The notes under the pieces: model-generated
What the model saw: the letters and a program-made list of their open reading frames with translations, nothing else
What the model was told of the DNA's origin: nothing
The model's database searches: none
In this document: positions 1 through 8,173 of the stretch, in pieces
How positions within the stretch are numbered: the stretch's first letter is position 1
Layout of the letters: every line of letters starts with the position of its first letter
Translations under genes and position numbers: made by a program
Assembly: GCA_023434145.1 (NCBI GenBank)
Contig: JAEYTI010000126.1
Coordinates: 1 to 26,680 of the forward strand
Source: Chloroflexota bacterium
Lineage (GTDB): Bacteria > Chloroflexota > Anaerolineae > Anaerolineales > Anaerolineaceae
DNA: 26,680 bases
Reading direction: 5' to 3'

Positions 1-47
1 CTGTTACCCTGCACCAACAAACCGTAACATACTATTGAACTTGCAAT

Positions 48-76
48 GGGCCGTCCATACGATATTTGGACGGCCC
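48..76 (-). terminator. Hairpin downstream of the DUF1206 gene
   Basis: A perfect 10-bp stem (gggccgtcca at 48-57, tggacggccc at 67-76) with a 9-base loop lies about 30 bases past the DUF1206 stop on the minus strand. No strong U-tract follows, so it may be a weak terminator or a 3'-end stabilising hairpin. The remaining bases 1-47 show no gene. Confidence 0.5.
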
Positions 77-107
77 CGGAATTGTAACATGAAGCGGAAC
101 GGGGAAC

Positions 108-1007
108 TTAATCCTCTACGCGGAACCACATCGCGCCCAGGATCGAGTAGAGCGCATAGGCGAGCATTCCGGCGGCAACCACTCCCAAGATAAACGGTCC
201 ATAGGGCTGCGTAGCAAGGAACAACAGTGCCCCATCCATGCCACCAACTTTATTCGGGTCCAGAGTCCACGCCGCCAGGATGGTGAGCACGCCAATGGTG
301 ATCATCACAATCCCATGTCCTACCGCCCCCATGCGCCCGGAGCGGAGCGCCCATTTCTGCTGTTCACGCGTCATTTTATACGTTTTCAGCCGTTCGTCCA
401 GGTTAGACTGCAGTCCATTACGGATAATGTTGCTGCCAATAACGATCAGTACAATACCCACTGCACCAACCAACCAAGGACCCCAAGAATATCCCAGCAC
501 ACCGGCAGCCGCCTGCTGTGCCTGCTCGCTTTCCTCGCCGGCACGGTCAATCCCTACAAGCATGTTGAACGTCGGGATCAATAGCACGCCGTACGACAAC
601 CCATAAATCACCTTACCAATGCGCGCAACCGTTCCGCGCAGCCCACTGCCCAGGTCATCAGTGTCAACAATGGCGCGGACGATGCTCCACAACATCATGC
701 CCACCAGGCCAACCGCCACTACGATCAGCATCGGTTCACCCAAGGGCTGCTGCGCGATCACTTCCAGCGCGCCAGCACGCCCTGCCGGGTCACCCCGCCC
801 AAACAGGATGAGTTGAACCGCCATAAACCCAATGAGACCATATAAAATTCCGCGTACCAGATAGCCCAGGCGAGCCAGAAGGTGGAACCAGGTTTTTTTC
901 CGTGTTTTCTCCGCAACATCTTTCGCTTCAGCGGCAGCAGAGGCGGCCTTGTCGGCTGCTTGTACGAATATATCCTCATCTTTCGCTGGTTGAACATTTC
1001 TTGTCAT
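108..1007 (-). CDS. DUF1206 family membrane protein
   Basis: This is a 299-aa integral membrane protein of the DUF1206 type. After a charged, Ala/Lys-rich cytoplasmic N-terminus (about residues 1-40) the protein has three similar two-helix units (about 42-115, 130-205 and 225-295). Each starts with a pattern like ARLGYLVRGILYGLIG, ARIGKVIYGLSYG or GRMGAVGHGIVM, and this threefold repeat is the hallmark of the family. The molecular function of DUF1206 proteins is not established. The ATG is preceded by ggag at 5-base spacing (minus strand), which supports the start. It is the second gene of a minus-strand pair after the LysM/M23 lipoprotein, but the 269-base gap with strong hairpins suggests separate or attenuated expression. 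Family call is confident; role unknown. Confidence 0.85.
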   Translation of the reverse strand: MTRNVQPAKDEDIFVQAADKAASAAAEAKDVAEKTRKKTWFHLLARLGYLVRGILYGLIGFMAVQLILFGRGDPAGRAGALEVIAQQPLGEPMLIVVAVGLVGMMLWSIVRAIVDTDDLGSGLRGTVARIGKVIYGLSYGVLLIPTFNMLVGIDRAGEESEQAQQAAAGVLGYSWGPWLVGAVGIVLIVIGSNIIRNGLQSNLDERLKTYKMTREQQKWALRSGRMGAVGHGIVMITIGVLTILAAWTLDPNKVGGMDGALLFLATQPYGPFILGVVAAGMLAYALYSILGAMWFRVED

Positions 1008-1276
1008 TCATTCTCCAAATGCCAGTTTGCGGTATATTCACCGCAAAAAGCTATTCGAAATTTGTTGGATCGTTTTGTGTGGGCCACGCAGTTTGGGCCC
1101 CAAAAAAAACTATCCAACAAAGTATCAATATAGACAAGTGATGCAAAAGTCCTTCTCAGGAAGACTCGCATGGTCGTTTAACAGCAGCAGGAATTTCTGC
1201 CGCCACCTTATTGATACTATGAATACAAAAACTGCGGTACGGGGAAAAGCCGCAACGAATAGAAGGACTTTCCCCC
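1008..1276. other. Structured intergenic region with several inverted repeats
   Basis: No credible gene is seen. Structures: a small hairpin with arms tttgcggt (1026-1033) and accgcaaa (1040-1047) in the leader of the DUF1206 gene; a large imperfect hairpin at 1061-1120; a 10-bp inverted repeat agtatcaata (1121-1130) / tattgatact (1209-1218); and an 11-bp inverted repeat aaagtccttct (1146-1156) / agaaggacttt (1261-1271). The last two cross each other, so they cannot form as simple nested stems together. Confidence 0.55.
1061..1120. repeat. Long imperfect hairpin, related to the one at 9087-9132
   Basis: The arms tttgttggat...gggcc and gggcccc...atccaacaaa pair over about 25 bp with a few mismatches around a 9-base loop (1086-1094). 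The left arm shares 16 of 17 bases (1065-1081) with 9087-9103, and the loop core acgcagtt occurs there in the opposite orientation. It may be a small dispersed hairpin element or a diverged terminator. Confidence 0.5.
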
Positions 1277-2857
1277 TCAGCGGGTGATGATGGATGTACG
1301 CGAGCCATCTGGCCTGGCGTTGACCACCTGGTCGCCTTTGGTCATTGCGCCGGAGTATGCTCTTGCCCCGGCAAAGGCAGTCCAGCCAGACATGACGAAA
1401 GGAATGGGACCTTCCACGCCAATCCACTCACCGTTGTACTTGCGGGTGATGTGAACGTGCGTACCCGTGGAGAATCCGCCCTCACAAGATGGATGCCCCA
1501 GAGAATCGTCGACCGAAACGCGCGTACCGGCTGCCACGCGGTCTTTCTCTGCCACATGCAGGTAGAGCAGCACCCAGCCGGTGCCCTCCTCTCCGTCGCC
1601 GTCCAGATCCAGCAGCACCATGCCACGCTCTGAACGTACTACAACACCGTCAGCAGAAGAAGTTACCCAGAAGCGTGAAACCTCGCAGCCCTTCTCTACG
1701 TTGGCGGGGGCAAAATCCAGACCACCCAGCGGACTGCCAATTCCCCACGCCGCGTGCGGCCCACCGGTAAACACCCACGGCTGCCCGGCAGGGAATGGCA
1801 GCTCAATTTCCGGCTGAGATAGGTTAGCAGGGATCACCGGGCCGACCTCGGCGTAGCGAGCCCACGGGTCACCAAAGCGCTCGGAATAAAAGGTGAGGAA
1901 TTGAGCTGGATCATACAGCTCCGCACGCCAGACATCCGGTTTATAGAGTTTGGCAAACAAATATTGAATGGATACCGTGCCGGGGTTGAGCGTAGGCGTT
2001 ACGCGCATGCGGCCGCCGCCGAGGAACTCAAGCTCGGTCGTTTTACCAGATCGCCAGCCGTAATACCCCAATTGGAGCTGGCGGGCCACCAAAGTCATCT
2101 CTTTCTGCAAGCCTTCCATTTTGCTGGCATAAAAACCAATCGGGAAGGCGATATTGGGAGCATTCGGGCTGCCGAACACCCAACCGGAGCGATATTCCAG
2201 CACAGCCAGCAGCAAGCGCGGGTTGGTCGATGTTTCCAGCGCAACGCGTTCCACAATCTCCGCGCCTGAGAGTGTTTCTGTGCCAACCTGTTCGGTGAAG
2301 ATGCTTAAGTAGCCGCCCGCATCTGCTACAAAGGCATGCACGTCAAAATCGGAGGCGGCAGGCGAATAGACAATCTCTGTATCCGGCAGGAGCAGGGTTG
2401 TCTCCCCGGGCTCCCCGAGCACATTTGGGATCAGCAGCGTCTGTCCGGAAGGCAGCATCATCTGCGGTGGGTACTGCATGGGGTCGAGGATCTGTTCCGG
2501 CTCCACACCAAAGCGCCCTGCCAATGCTGCCAGCGTATCGCCGGGCTGGATCGGATACTGGTATGTATCACCGATTAGCGCCGGGCCGGGAACTTGCGGC
2601 GGCGCGCCAGGCACAACCGGCTGTTCACCGGGCAGCGGGGTTACCATCTCGGGCAGCAGTGTAACAATGGGCAGCGGCTCGTTCGAGTCTGAGGGGACGC
2701 CAGCAGTCGCAGCGATCCGCGCAGCCAGGGTCTGCTGCACCGCGTCTGCTACGCGCGGATCGTTTGGGGAAGGCGTGGCTGGGGCCGTGGGCATGTTACA
2801 TGCCAGCGCCGGAAGCAGAAACACCAGCAGAATCAGCACAATACGTTTTGCATTCAT
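1277..2857 (-). CDS. Lipoprotein with LysM and M23A-type peptidase domain
   Basis: This 526-aa secreted lipoprotein has a signal peptide with lipobox LPALAC (Cys20) and then a low-complexity Pro-rich stretch. A LysM peptidoglycan-binding module follows at about 99-145 (YPIQPGDTLAALAGRFGV). A central domain of unknown type (about 160-350) precedes a C-terminal M23 metallopeptidase domain. His368 and Asp381 are 13 residues apart, the spacing of the zinc ligands in LasA/beta-lytic (M23A) enzymes rather than the short HxxxD of LytM types. His434 and His467-Val-His469 complete the usual set, so the site looks intact. Likely role: cell-wall or peptide cleavage at the outer face of the membrane; the substrate cannot be read from sequence. 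A -10-like element sits so close to the ATG that a leaderless mRNA is possible. Confidence 0.85.
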   Translation of the reverse strand: MNAKRIVLILLVFLLPALACNMPTAPATPSPNDPRVADAVQQTLAARIAATAGVPSDSNEPLPIVTLLPEMVTPLPGEQPVVPGAPPQVPGPALIGDTYQYPIQPGDTLAALAGRFGVEPEQILDPMQYPPQMMLPSGQTLLIPNVLGEPGETTLLLPDTEIVYSPAASDFDVHAFVADAGGYLSIFTEQVGTETLSGAEIVERVALETSTNPRLLLAVLEYRSGWVFGSPNAPNIAFPIGFYASKMEGLQKEMTLVARQLQLGYYGWRSGKTTELEFLGGGRMRVTPTLNPGTVSIQYLFAKLYKPDVWRAELYDPAQFLTFYSERFGDPWARYAEVGPVIPANLSQPEIELPFPAGQPWVFTGGPHAAWGIGSPLGGLDFAPANVEKGCEVSRFWVTSSADGVVVRSERGMVLLDLDGDGEEGTGWVLLYLHVAEKDRVAAGTRVSVDDSLGHPSCEGGFSTGTHVHITRKYNGEWIGVEGPIPFVMSGWTAFAGARAYSGAMTKGDQVVNARPDGSRTSIITR

Positions 2858-2865
2858 ACCACTTC

Positions 2866-2874
2866 ATTGTATCA
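2866..2874 (-). promoter_or_regulatory. Extended -10 promoter of the LysM/M23A gene
   Basis: On the minus strand the sequence TGA-TACAAT (TACAAT = 2866-2871) forms an extended -10. The -35 position (ttagcg, 17-bp spacer) matches poorly. Transcription would start about 7 bases downstream, only a few bases before the ATG at 2857, leaving no room for a Shine-Dalgarno. Confidence 0.45.
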
Positions 2875-2954
2875 TTGCAGGCAGCGCGCGCTAATTGGTC
2901 GGAAACCCGTATCACAATTGGGAAATTCCCCATCAGTGTTCGGTGCAAACAATC

Positions 2955-3007
2955 GCCGGCAGGTTGGGGCGGGGGAATAATACTTCCCCGCCCCACAACC
3001 TGCCGGC
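2955..3007. repeat. Long G/C-rich hairpin between divergent genes
   Basis: The left arm (2955-2977) and right arm (2984-3007) pair through gccggcaggtt, ggggcgggg and gaa, with a 2-base bulge and a short A/T loop. It lies between two divergently transcribed genes, so it does not terminate either of them; it could be an operator, a cruciform, or a stop for incoming antisense transcription. Confidence 0.7.
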
Positions 3008-3046
3008 AAGGGTTCTCTAGGTTTTGCTGTGGTTGCAGGGGGAGTG

Positions 3047-3055
3047 TGGTATGAT
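3047..3055 (+). promoter_or_regulatory. Extended -10 promoter of the twin-kinase gene
   Basis: TGG-TATGAT (TATGAT = 3050-3055) is a good extended -10. The best -35 candidates (ttgctg, 20-bp spacer) are weak. It would give a leader of about 50 bases before the ATG at 3115. Confidence 0.45.
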
Positions 3056-3114
3056 TCCAACGATCGCAATGGGCATGCGAAACCCTAGAAACGAGTTCGA
3101 ACACGTACAGTCCA

Positions 3115-6100
3115 ATGGAAAGTGATATCGTATCAGGACAGCAATCCGCATGGGTGCTGTTGAAAAAACTTGGCGAAGGGGATGCCGGTGAGGTGTACCT
3201 GGTGGAGTCGCTGCTCGATAAGCAGGCGGCAATCCTCAAGCGCCCGGTGCGCAGCGCCTTTGCCAGCGACGTCATCCGGCAGACGTCGCAGATCACTGTG
3301 GAAGGCCGCATCCTGCAAGCCTTATCCGACGCGCTGAAGATGGAAACGGACGTGCAGGTGAGCGTACCCGAACTGATCGACCAGAGCGGCCCCGGAACAT
3401 CCTACAGTGATCGCCTGTTTATTGTGATTGAGAAGGCGCGTGGGTTCGACCTCTCCTTCCTCGCCCGCGCTGCCCGCCTGGGGATAATGAGCGCCTCTGA
3501 AACACAGGCCGAAACGCCCGAAGAGCAGCGCTTTCTCAAGGCCCTCTCTGAAAGCGGTCGCGTGCCCGATCGGATTGTTCTCAGCACACTCAACACGCTG
3601 CTGATGCTGTTTGACAAGATCCATTACCATGCGTTCGATATGGAAGGCGTGGAAGCACACGGCATCTTGTGGAACGATGTAAAGCCCGAGCACTTATTCT
3701 GGGACCCCTGGCGGGCCCGACTGACGATTATCGATTGGGGCAACGGGCAGTTCCTTGAAGCGGATGGCGCCACTCGCGACCGGCGCTTCTCATCCCAGGA
3801 AGATTACCGGCAGTTCATCGATGCAATGGGGCGCTTCTTAGAAGATTCTGCCCCCAACCTGCTCTCCCGGCTCGAATGGCCCGAACGGGGCACCATGTAC
3901 GGCGCGGGCTCAGAGGCATTGGAACTGCTGCAAGGGCGTATTTGGGAAGCGCTGCAAGAGCAAGTTTACGCGCTGGTTGATGCGCGCGCCCAGGAAGTGG
4001 ATCTGATTCACCATGGCGCGGCGGACGAAAAAAACGGTGACGCCCTTGAAACACTGGATGCTATCCACCGGCGCATCATTCACTTCGGTGAGATGCCCGA
4101 TTATGCCGGGGCGCTTACCCTGGTGCTGCGGTATGCGCGGCGTTTTGTCCTTCAGGACCGCATGGACGAAGTGCAACGAATCTGTGAGTGGGCGATCGAT
4201 TTGCCCGGCAGCGAGCCGGGACACCTGAAGCTGGTTGCGCGGCTGGCAAGAATCACCGCCCGGGCCGATGCCCAGGGCGCGACGGAAGCCCAGCACGTGT
4301 GCCTGAGCAATGCGGTTCAGACTGCGCTCGATCGCGATTGGGCGGCTGTACTGTGGAATCTGGCCATGGCGCTGCGCGGCAGCCCCGAACCGGACTGGTG
4401 GTTCGATCTGGTCACCACCATCCGCCGCCTGCCGCTTGGCGCTGCCGCCGGAGATGTACACCCGCTGATGATAGCCCGGCGAATCCTGCTGACCCTGCAA
4501 TCCTCCGCCGAACGGATGGAGCGCCAGAGCGGCGAGATCAACCATAGTTCACTGGCTCGCTTGCAAAATCTCATCCACCATCTGCGTGAAGAAGTTGTGC
4601 CCAAATGGGTACATTTTGACCCTGATCCCCCGGACTCGAACCTCACATATGCGGAGATCGATGACCTGCTGGAGGACATCGGCGCGTTTCTCCCAGATGC
4701 TCGCGAGGCCATCGACCAGGCGCTGCAAGAGCCGCGCAAGCAAGTGCGGCGTGTGCTGGCCGATTGGGAGCGCGGCGATTTTATCGCAGCCAATGCCGGT
4801 TTGCGCCAAGCTTTGCTTTGGGACCCCGATCGCAAGCGCGTTCTGCGCGCCGAAAAGGCACTGGAGCAGGCCCCGCACTGGCTGGAAAAGGTTCAGTGCG
4901 GGCCGCAGCCGGGAGAGCACTACCAGGCTTTTGTCATGGATATCGAATTTGAGGGCCGCGAACTGCGCAACCAGGTCGGCCCGGCAGGATGGCTGGATTT
5001 GATCCTGGAAGGCTGCCGCCGCTTACGCAAGGGGGCATGGCCCCCCGACCTATTCACCGAATTACCACTGCTAGTGGCAGAGTTGCCCTGGCTGCGCCGC
5101 TACGAGCGGCGCGAGCGCCTGCCTGCGACGGTGCTCGAAGGCGAGCCGCCCGTACTCAGCGGCCCGGTGTTCGCGGCAGTTAGCGGCGTAATCCGCGGCA
5201 GGCTCGGCCCCGACTGCGATATGCATATCACCGCTCCGCTGGACGCATGGGTTGCCGAGGCGCGCGGATCTTCGGCGCGCGTATTCACCGGGCTCCTGCG
5301 CGATACACAGGGCAGCACGGTGCAAGCAGCAATCAAGCTGATGCGAATGGATAAGATTGAATACGCGCTGCCCCTCTTCAAAGAGGAAGTGATCGTAATG
5401 AACGCCATGCGCGGCGTGCCGGGCCTGACCCCATTGTATGAGTGCGGCTTCCTGCGCATCGAGAACGGTTCTACGCTGCCAGCGGAGCGCGAAGCCGCTA
5501 TCGAAGGCGACCTGAGCGGAAGCCTGATCCGCATGGGCATGAACAGCGGGCAGGAATTTGTCAACACCATCGAATCGCGCATCGAAGAAGGCTGGACACC
5601 TTACCTCGCCATCGAACAGCGCGATCCGAAAGACAACCTGCTGGCACTGTGCGATGCGAGCATGACGGGCGGCATCTACCGGCCTGTTTCGGATCTGCTG
5701 CTCATGTCTATCCAGATCTGCGATATTCTGATCGAAGCGCACAAACGCAACATCGTCTACCGCGATCACAAGATTTTGCACTATTATTGGTTGGAATCGA
5801 CCTCCGGCGTGTACGCGATCGACTGGAACGTGGCCCGGCTGTACCCAGAAGGCTTATCAGACTACGAGAAGCAGATGGACCTGGTGCAGTTTGGAGCGCG
5901 AGCCCTGCACCACATCCTCACCGGGCGCACGGCCCCCGGCGCGCTGCCGCTAGGCCCCACCCGCCCCGAGGAGATCGAGCAGGCAGCGAAGAGCTACCAG
6001 GCGCAGTGGACCTACGACGATCAGCGTCTGCCAGATGACGTGCGGGCAGTGCTGGAAAGAGTCCTTGCGGGCGGCTATAATAACGCTGATCAGCTACGGG

Positions 6101-6141
6101 AAGATCTCATCCAATCTTTCTTGAACCTCCCAGTTGGATAA
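3115..6141 (+). CDS. Twin atypical protein-kinase-fold protein
   Basis: This 1008-aa cytoplasmic protein has two protein-kinase-like domains around a helical middle. The first has a Gly-rich loop (GEGDAGEVY, about 20-28), Lys42, Glu63, catalytic-loop-like WNDVKPEH (Asp188, Lys190, His193) and DWG (207-209). The second, near the C-terminus, has Lys741, YRDHKILH (Asp884, Lys886, His889) and DWN (903-905). Both replace the Asn of HRDxKxxN with His, and both replace DFG Phe with Trp. The middle (about 300-700) is helical, partly TPR-like. His at that Asn position is also known in the WaaP/Kdo-kinase-like families, so catalysis is not excluded. There is no signal peptide or TM segment and no clear Shine-Dalgarno. 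A perfect hairpin and 71 bases separate it from the TPR/SH3 gene, suggesting one operon. Substrate unknown. Confidence 0.75.
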   Translation: MESDIVSGQQSAWVLLKKLGEGDAGEVYLVESLLDKQAAILKRPVRSAFASDVIRQTSQITVEGRILQALSDALKMETDVQVSVPELIDQSGPGTSYSDRLFIVIEKARGFDLSFLARAARLGIMSASETQAETPEEQRFLKALSESGRVPDRIVLSTLNTLLMLFDKIHYHAFDMEGVEAHGILWNDVKPEHLFWDPWRARLTIIDWGNGQFLEADGATRDRRFSSQEDYRQFIDAMGRFLEDSAPNLLSRLEWPERGTMYGAGSEALELLQGRIWEALQEQVYALVDARAQEVDLIHHGAADEKNGDALETLDAIHRRIIHFGEMPDYAGALTLVLRYARRFVLQDRMDEVQRICEWAIDLPGSEPGHLKLVARLARITARADAQGATEAQHVCLSNAVQTALDRDWAAVLWNLAMALRGSPEPDWWFDLVTTIRRLPLGAAAGDVHPLMIARRILLTLQSSAERMERQSGEINHSSLARLQNLIHHLREEVVPKWVHFDPDPPDSNLTYAEIDDLLEDIGAFLPDAREAIDQALQEPRKQVRRVLADWERGDFIAANAGLRQALLWDPDRKRVLRAEKALEQAPHWLEKVQCGPQPGEHYQAFVMDIEFEGRELRNQVGPAGWLDLILEGCRRLRKGAWPPDLFTELPLLVAELPWLRRYERRERLPATVLEGEPPVLSGPVFAAVSGVIRGRLGPDCDMHITAPLDAWVAEARGSSARVFTGLLRDTQGSTVQAAIKLMRMDKIEYALPLFKEEVIVMNAMRGVPGLTPLYECGFLRIENGSTLPAEREAAIEGDLSGSLIRMGMNSGQEFVNTIESRIEEGWTPYLAIEQRDPKDNLLALCDASMTGGIYRPVSDLLLMSIQICDILIEAHKRNIVYRDHKILHYYWLESTSGVYAIDWNVARLYPEGLSDYEKQMDLVQFGARALHHILTGRTAPGALPLGPTRPEEIEQAAKSYQAQWTYDDQRLPDDVRAVLERVLAGGYNNADQLREDLIQSFLNLPVG

Positions 6142-6144
6142 TTT

Positions 6145-6185
6145 TTTTATTTTTGTTGTCGGCTGCGTCGACAACAAAAATAAAA
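6145..6185 (+). repeat. Perfect intercistronic hairpin
   Basis: A perfect 17-bp stem (6145-6161 with 6169-6185) around a 7-base loop begins 4 bases after the stop of the twin-kinase gene. U residues precede the stem and A residues follow it in the plus-strand transcript, so it is not a classical intrinsic terminator in that direction. It could be an mRNA processing or stability element between two co-transcribed genes. Confidence 0.7.
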
Positions 6186-6212
6186 CGAAACTTAGGATAG
6201 GAACGAAACATC

Positions 6213-7979
6213 ATGGCAGACCTTGAAACACTACAGGCAGAGGCCAAACGGCTGGCGGAGCAGGAACCGCCCGCGCTGCCTGAAATCCGCAAGCTGATGG
6301 TCGAGTTCGATGATTTTTTCAACTCGACAGACTTTCAATCGATGGAACGCGATAAGCGCACGGAGATACAGGCACTCTACAAAGAGCTGCGCGCGCGCGT
6401 GCGCGGGCCAGAAGCATCTGGCGCGCAGCCTGCCACTGCCGGCGCCTTTGACGGAGCAGATCCCACGGTTGGCCCGGTAGTAACCGGCAGCGGCGGGAAC
6501 GGCGGCAACGGGCAGCCCGCCCGCGCCCGCGAACACCATCCACAAGCCGAACAATTAATGACGGAGGGCGAAAAGCTCTTCTACAGCGGCCACTATGCCG
6601 AGGCAATCAAGCAGTACGATCAGGTTCTACAGATCGAGCCGGATTGGGACCGCGCCCGGCAGCACCGCAATGAATCGGAGAACTACTTGCGCACGGGCTA
6701 CATCCCCTCGGTAGCGCTGCCTGCCGAAGCCGCGACGGCATTCGGTAAGGCGCAGTCCGCCGCCCGCCTGGGCCGCTACCCCGACGCGATGGCGCTGCTG
6801 AACAAAGCCCAGAATACCCTGCGCGAGATGGGCATTCAGCGCTGGCAAGAAGGTCAGGAGTTCGAACAAAAGCTCCAGCAGAATATCGACGCCGAGATCG
6901 TCTACGAAGAAGGTGTCAAGCTGTTCTCGCAGGGCCTGTTCGACGAGGGCATCGACCGGGTGGAAACCGCCGCGCGGGCAACTGGCCTGCCCCGCTATAA
7001 CGACCGCGTGCAAGCGATGCGCCAGGTGAAAGAACAGCTCCGCCAGGCAACGGAAATTCTAAACGCCAGCACGCCGGTGCCAAAGGCTGTGGCGCGCGCC
7101 AAGAATATTCTGGATGGGATGATGCTGGAGTACGGCGAGAACCCCACCCTGGTGCGCCTGCGCACGCGGCTGGAGCTAACCGTGCCCAAAGTGCTCGCCC
7201 CGCTGAAGGAGCAGATACGCACGCTGAAGAGCCAGGCTGCCCGATCACAAACCCTGGAAGCGGCGCAGAACAAGCTTTCGCAAGCTCGCCAGGTGCTCGA
7301 CCAGATCCGCGGCCTGGAACCCGCGGATGACGAGCTGCAAACGCTGCAAGAAGAGATCGATTCGCAGTCACGCGAAGTGGCCCGTTACCAGGAGGAGCTC
7401 CAGCAGGCCAACGTGATCCTCAACTCCAACCGGTCCTGGCCCGCTGCCGCTTCGCGCATGAGCCAGGAGCTGCGCAGCCGTTACCCCAACGACCCCGGTG
7501 TAATCGAACTAAACAAGGCGCTCTCGGGGTACCACACCTCGTGGCTGGGAATTAAAGTAGGGATAGGCGCAGCCGGGGTAATCATCCTGGGCCTGCTGCT
7601 GTGGCTGGGCTTTGGCGGGGTACGGTCCTATATCATCTCACTCACGCCCACCGTCACGCCAACGCCAACCGCCACGGCTACGCCTACACGCACCCCCAAC
7701 CCAACATCCACGATCACGCCCACCCCGAACCCCACAGATACCCCGACGATTACACCCACGCCGCTTACCGGTTCACTGTCGCGGCAGGTATGGGTCCGCG
7801 CCGGGTGCTACGAATCATTCGACGCAGTGGCGCGCATCCCCGAAGGCGGCATCGTCCGCTTCCTACCCGCTGAGCGCCGCTTCGACCAGTTCAACCGCGA
7901 ATGTGTTTTCGTAGAATATACCGGCGAAACGCGCACGGTGATCGGTTGGGTGCTGCTGGTAGATCTGGCAGCGCCATAG
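6213..7979 (+). CDS. TPR/coiled-coil membrane protein with external SH3-like domain
   Basis: This 588-aa protein appears to span the membrane once. Residues 1-105 are helical followed by a Gly/Ala linker. TPR-like units lie at about 107-160 (LFYSGHYAEAIKQYDQVLQ), 172-205 and 228-260. A coiled coil runs from about 325 to 400. A single TM helix lies at about 444-467 (no N-terminal signal peptide), then a Pro/Thr-rich stalk at 478-518 (TPTPTATATPTRTPNPTST). A small C-terminal domain (521-588) is SH3-like, with Cys532 and Cys564. The predicted topology is TPR inside and stalk plus SH3-like domain outside. The start has ggatagga upstream. It follows the twin-kinase gene and probably works with it, the TPR part as docking platform and the outer domain as possible envelope sensor. 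That role is inference. Confidence 0.75.
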   Translation: MADLETLQAEAKRLAEQEPPALPEIRKLMVEFDDFFNSTDFQSMERDKRTEIQALYKELRARVRGPEASGAQPATAGAFDGADPTVGPVVTGSGGNGGNGQPARAREHHPQAEQLMTEGEKLFYSGHYAEAIKQYDQVLQIEPDWDRARQHRNESENYLRTGYIPSVALPAEAATAFGKAQSAARLGRYPDAMALLNKAQNTLREMGIQRWQEGQEFEQKLQQNIDAEIVYEEGVKLFSQGLFDEGIDRVETAARATGLPRYNDRVQAMRQVKEQLRQATEILNASTPVPKAVARAKNILDGMMLEYGENPTLVRLRTRLELTVPKVLAPLKEQIRTLKSQAARSQTLEAAQNKLSQARQVLDQIRGLEPADDELQTLQEEIDSQSREVARYQEELQQANVILNSNRSWPAAASRMSQELRSRYPNDPGVIELNKALSGYHTSWLGIKVGIGAAGVIILGLLLWLGFGGVRSYIISLTPTVTPTPTATATPTRTPNPTSTITPTPNPTDTPTITPTPLTGSLSRQVWVRAGCYESFDAVARIPEGGIVRFLPAERRFDQFNRECVFVEYTGETRTVIGWVLLVDLAAP

Positions 7980-7993
7980 CAGATTTCTCACTG

Positions 7994-8038
7994 CCCATTA
8001 AGACTGCGATTAGAAAGTGAGTCTTGATGGGAGTTTTA
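7994..8038 (+). terminator. Terminator of the kinase/TPR pair
   Basis: Arms cccattaagact (7994-8005) and agtcttgatggg (8020-8031) form a 12-bp stem with one G-T pair, followed by agttttatc. It lies 15 bases past the stop and fits an intrinsic terminator. Confidence 0.7.
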
Positions 8039-8173
8039 TCGTCAAAACGAGCATAATTCGGGTAACATTTAAGCGATTATTGAATCAAATACTGTAGCTA
8101 CGTCGTTGGGCAATAGAATGATACCGCGACGCTCAGGGCAGCAGCAAGCAGTATTTGGAGCAAGGGAGAAAGC

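Noticed and set aside
1146..1271. Possible second mobile element bounded by aaagtccttct/agaaggacttt
   Set aside because: No target-site duplication or further element features are seen; kept only as an inverted repeat.
2796..3311. 171-aa minus-strand frame spanning the divergent gap
   Set aside because: It crosses the divergent promoters and the G/C-rich hairpin, and overlaps the kinase gene antisense.
3115..6141. Reading the twin kinase as a decayed pseudogene
   Set aside because: The frame is fully open over 1008 codons, and both domains keep the same key Lys and Asp and share the same unusual His.
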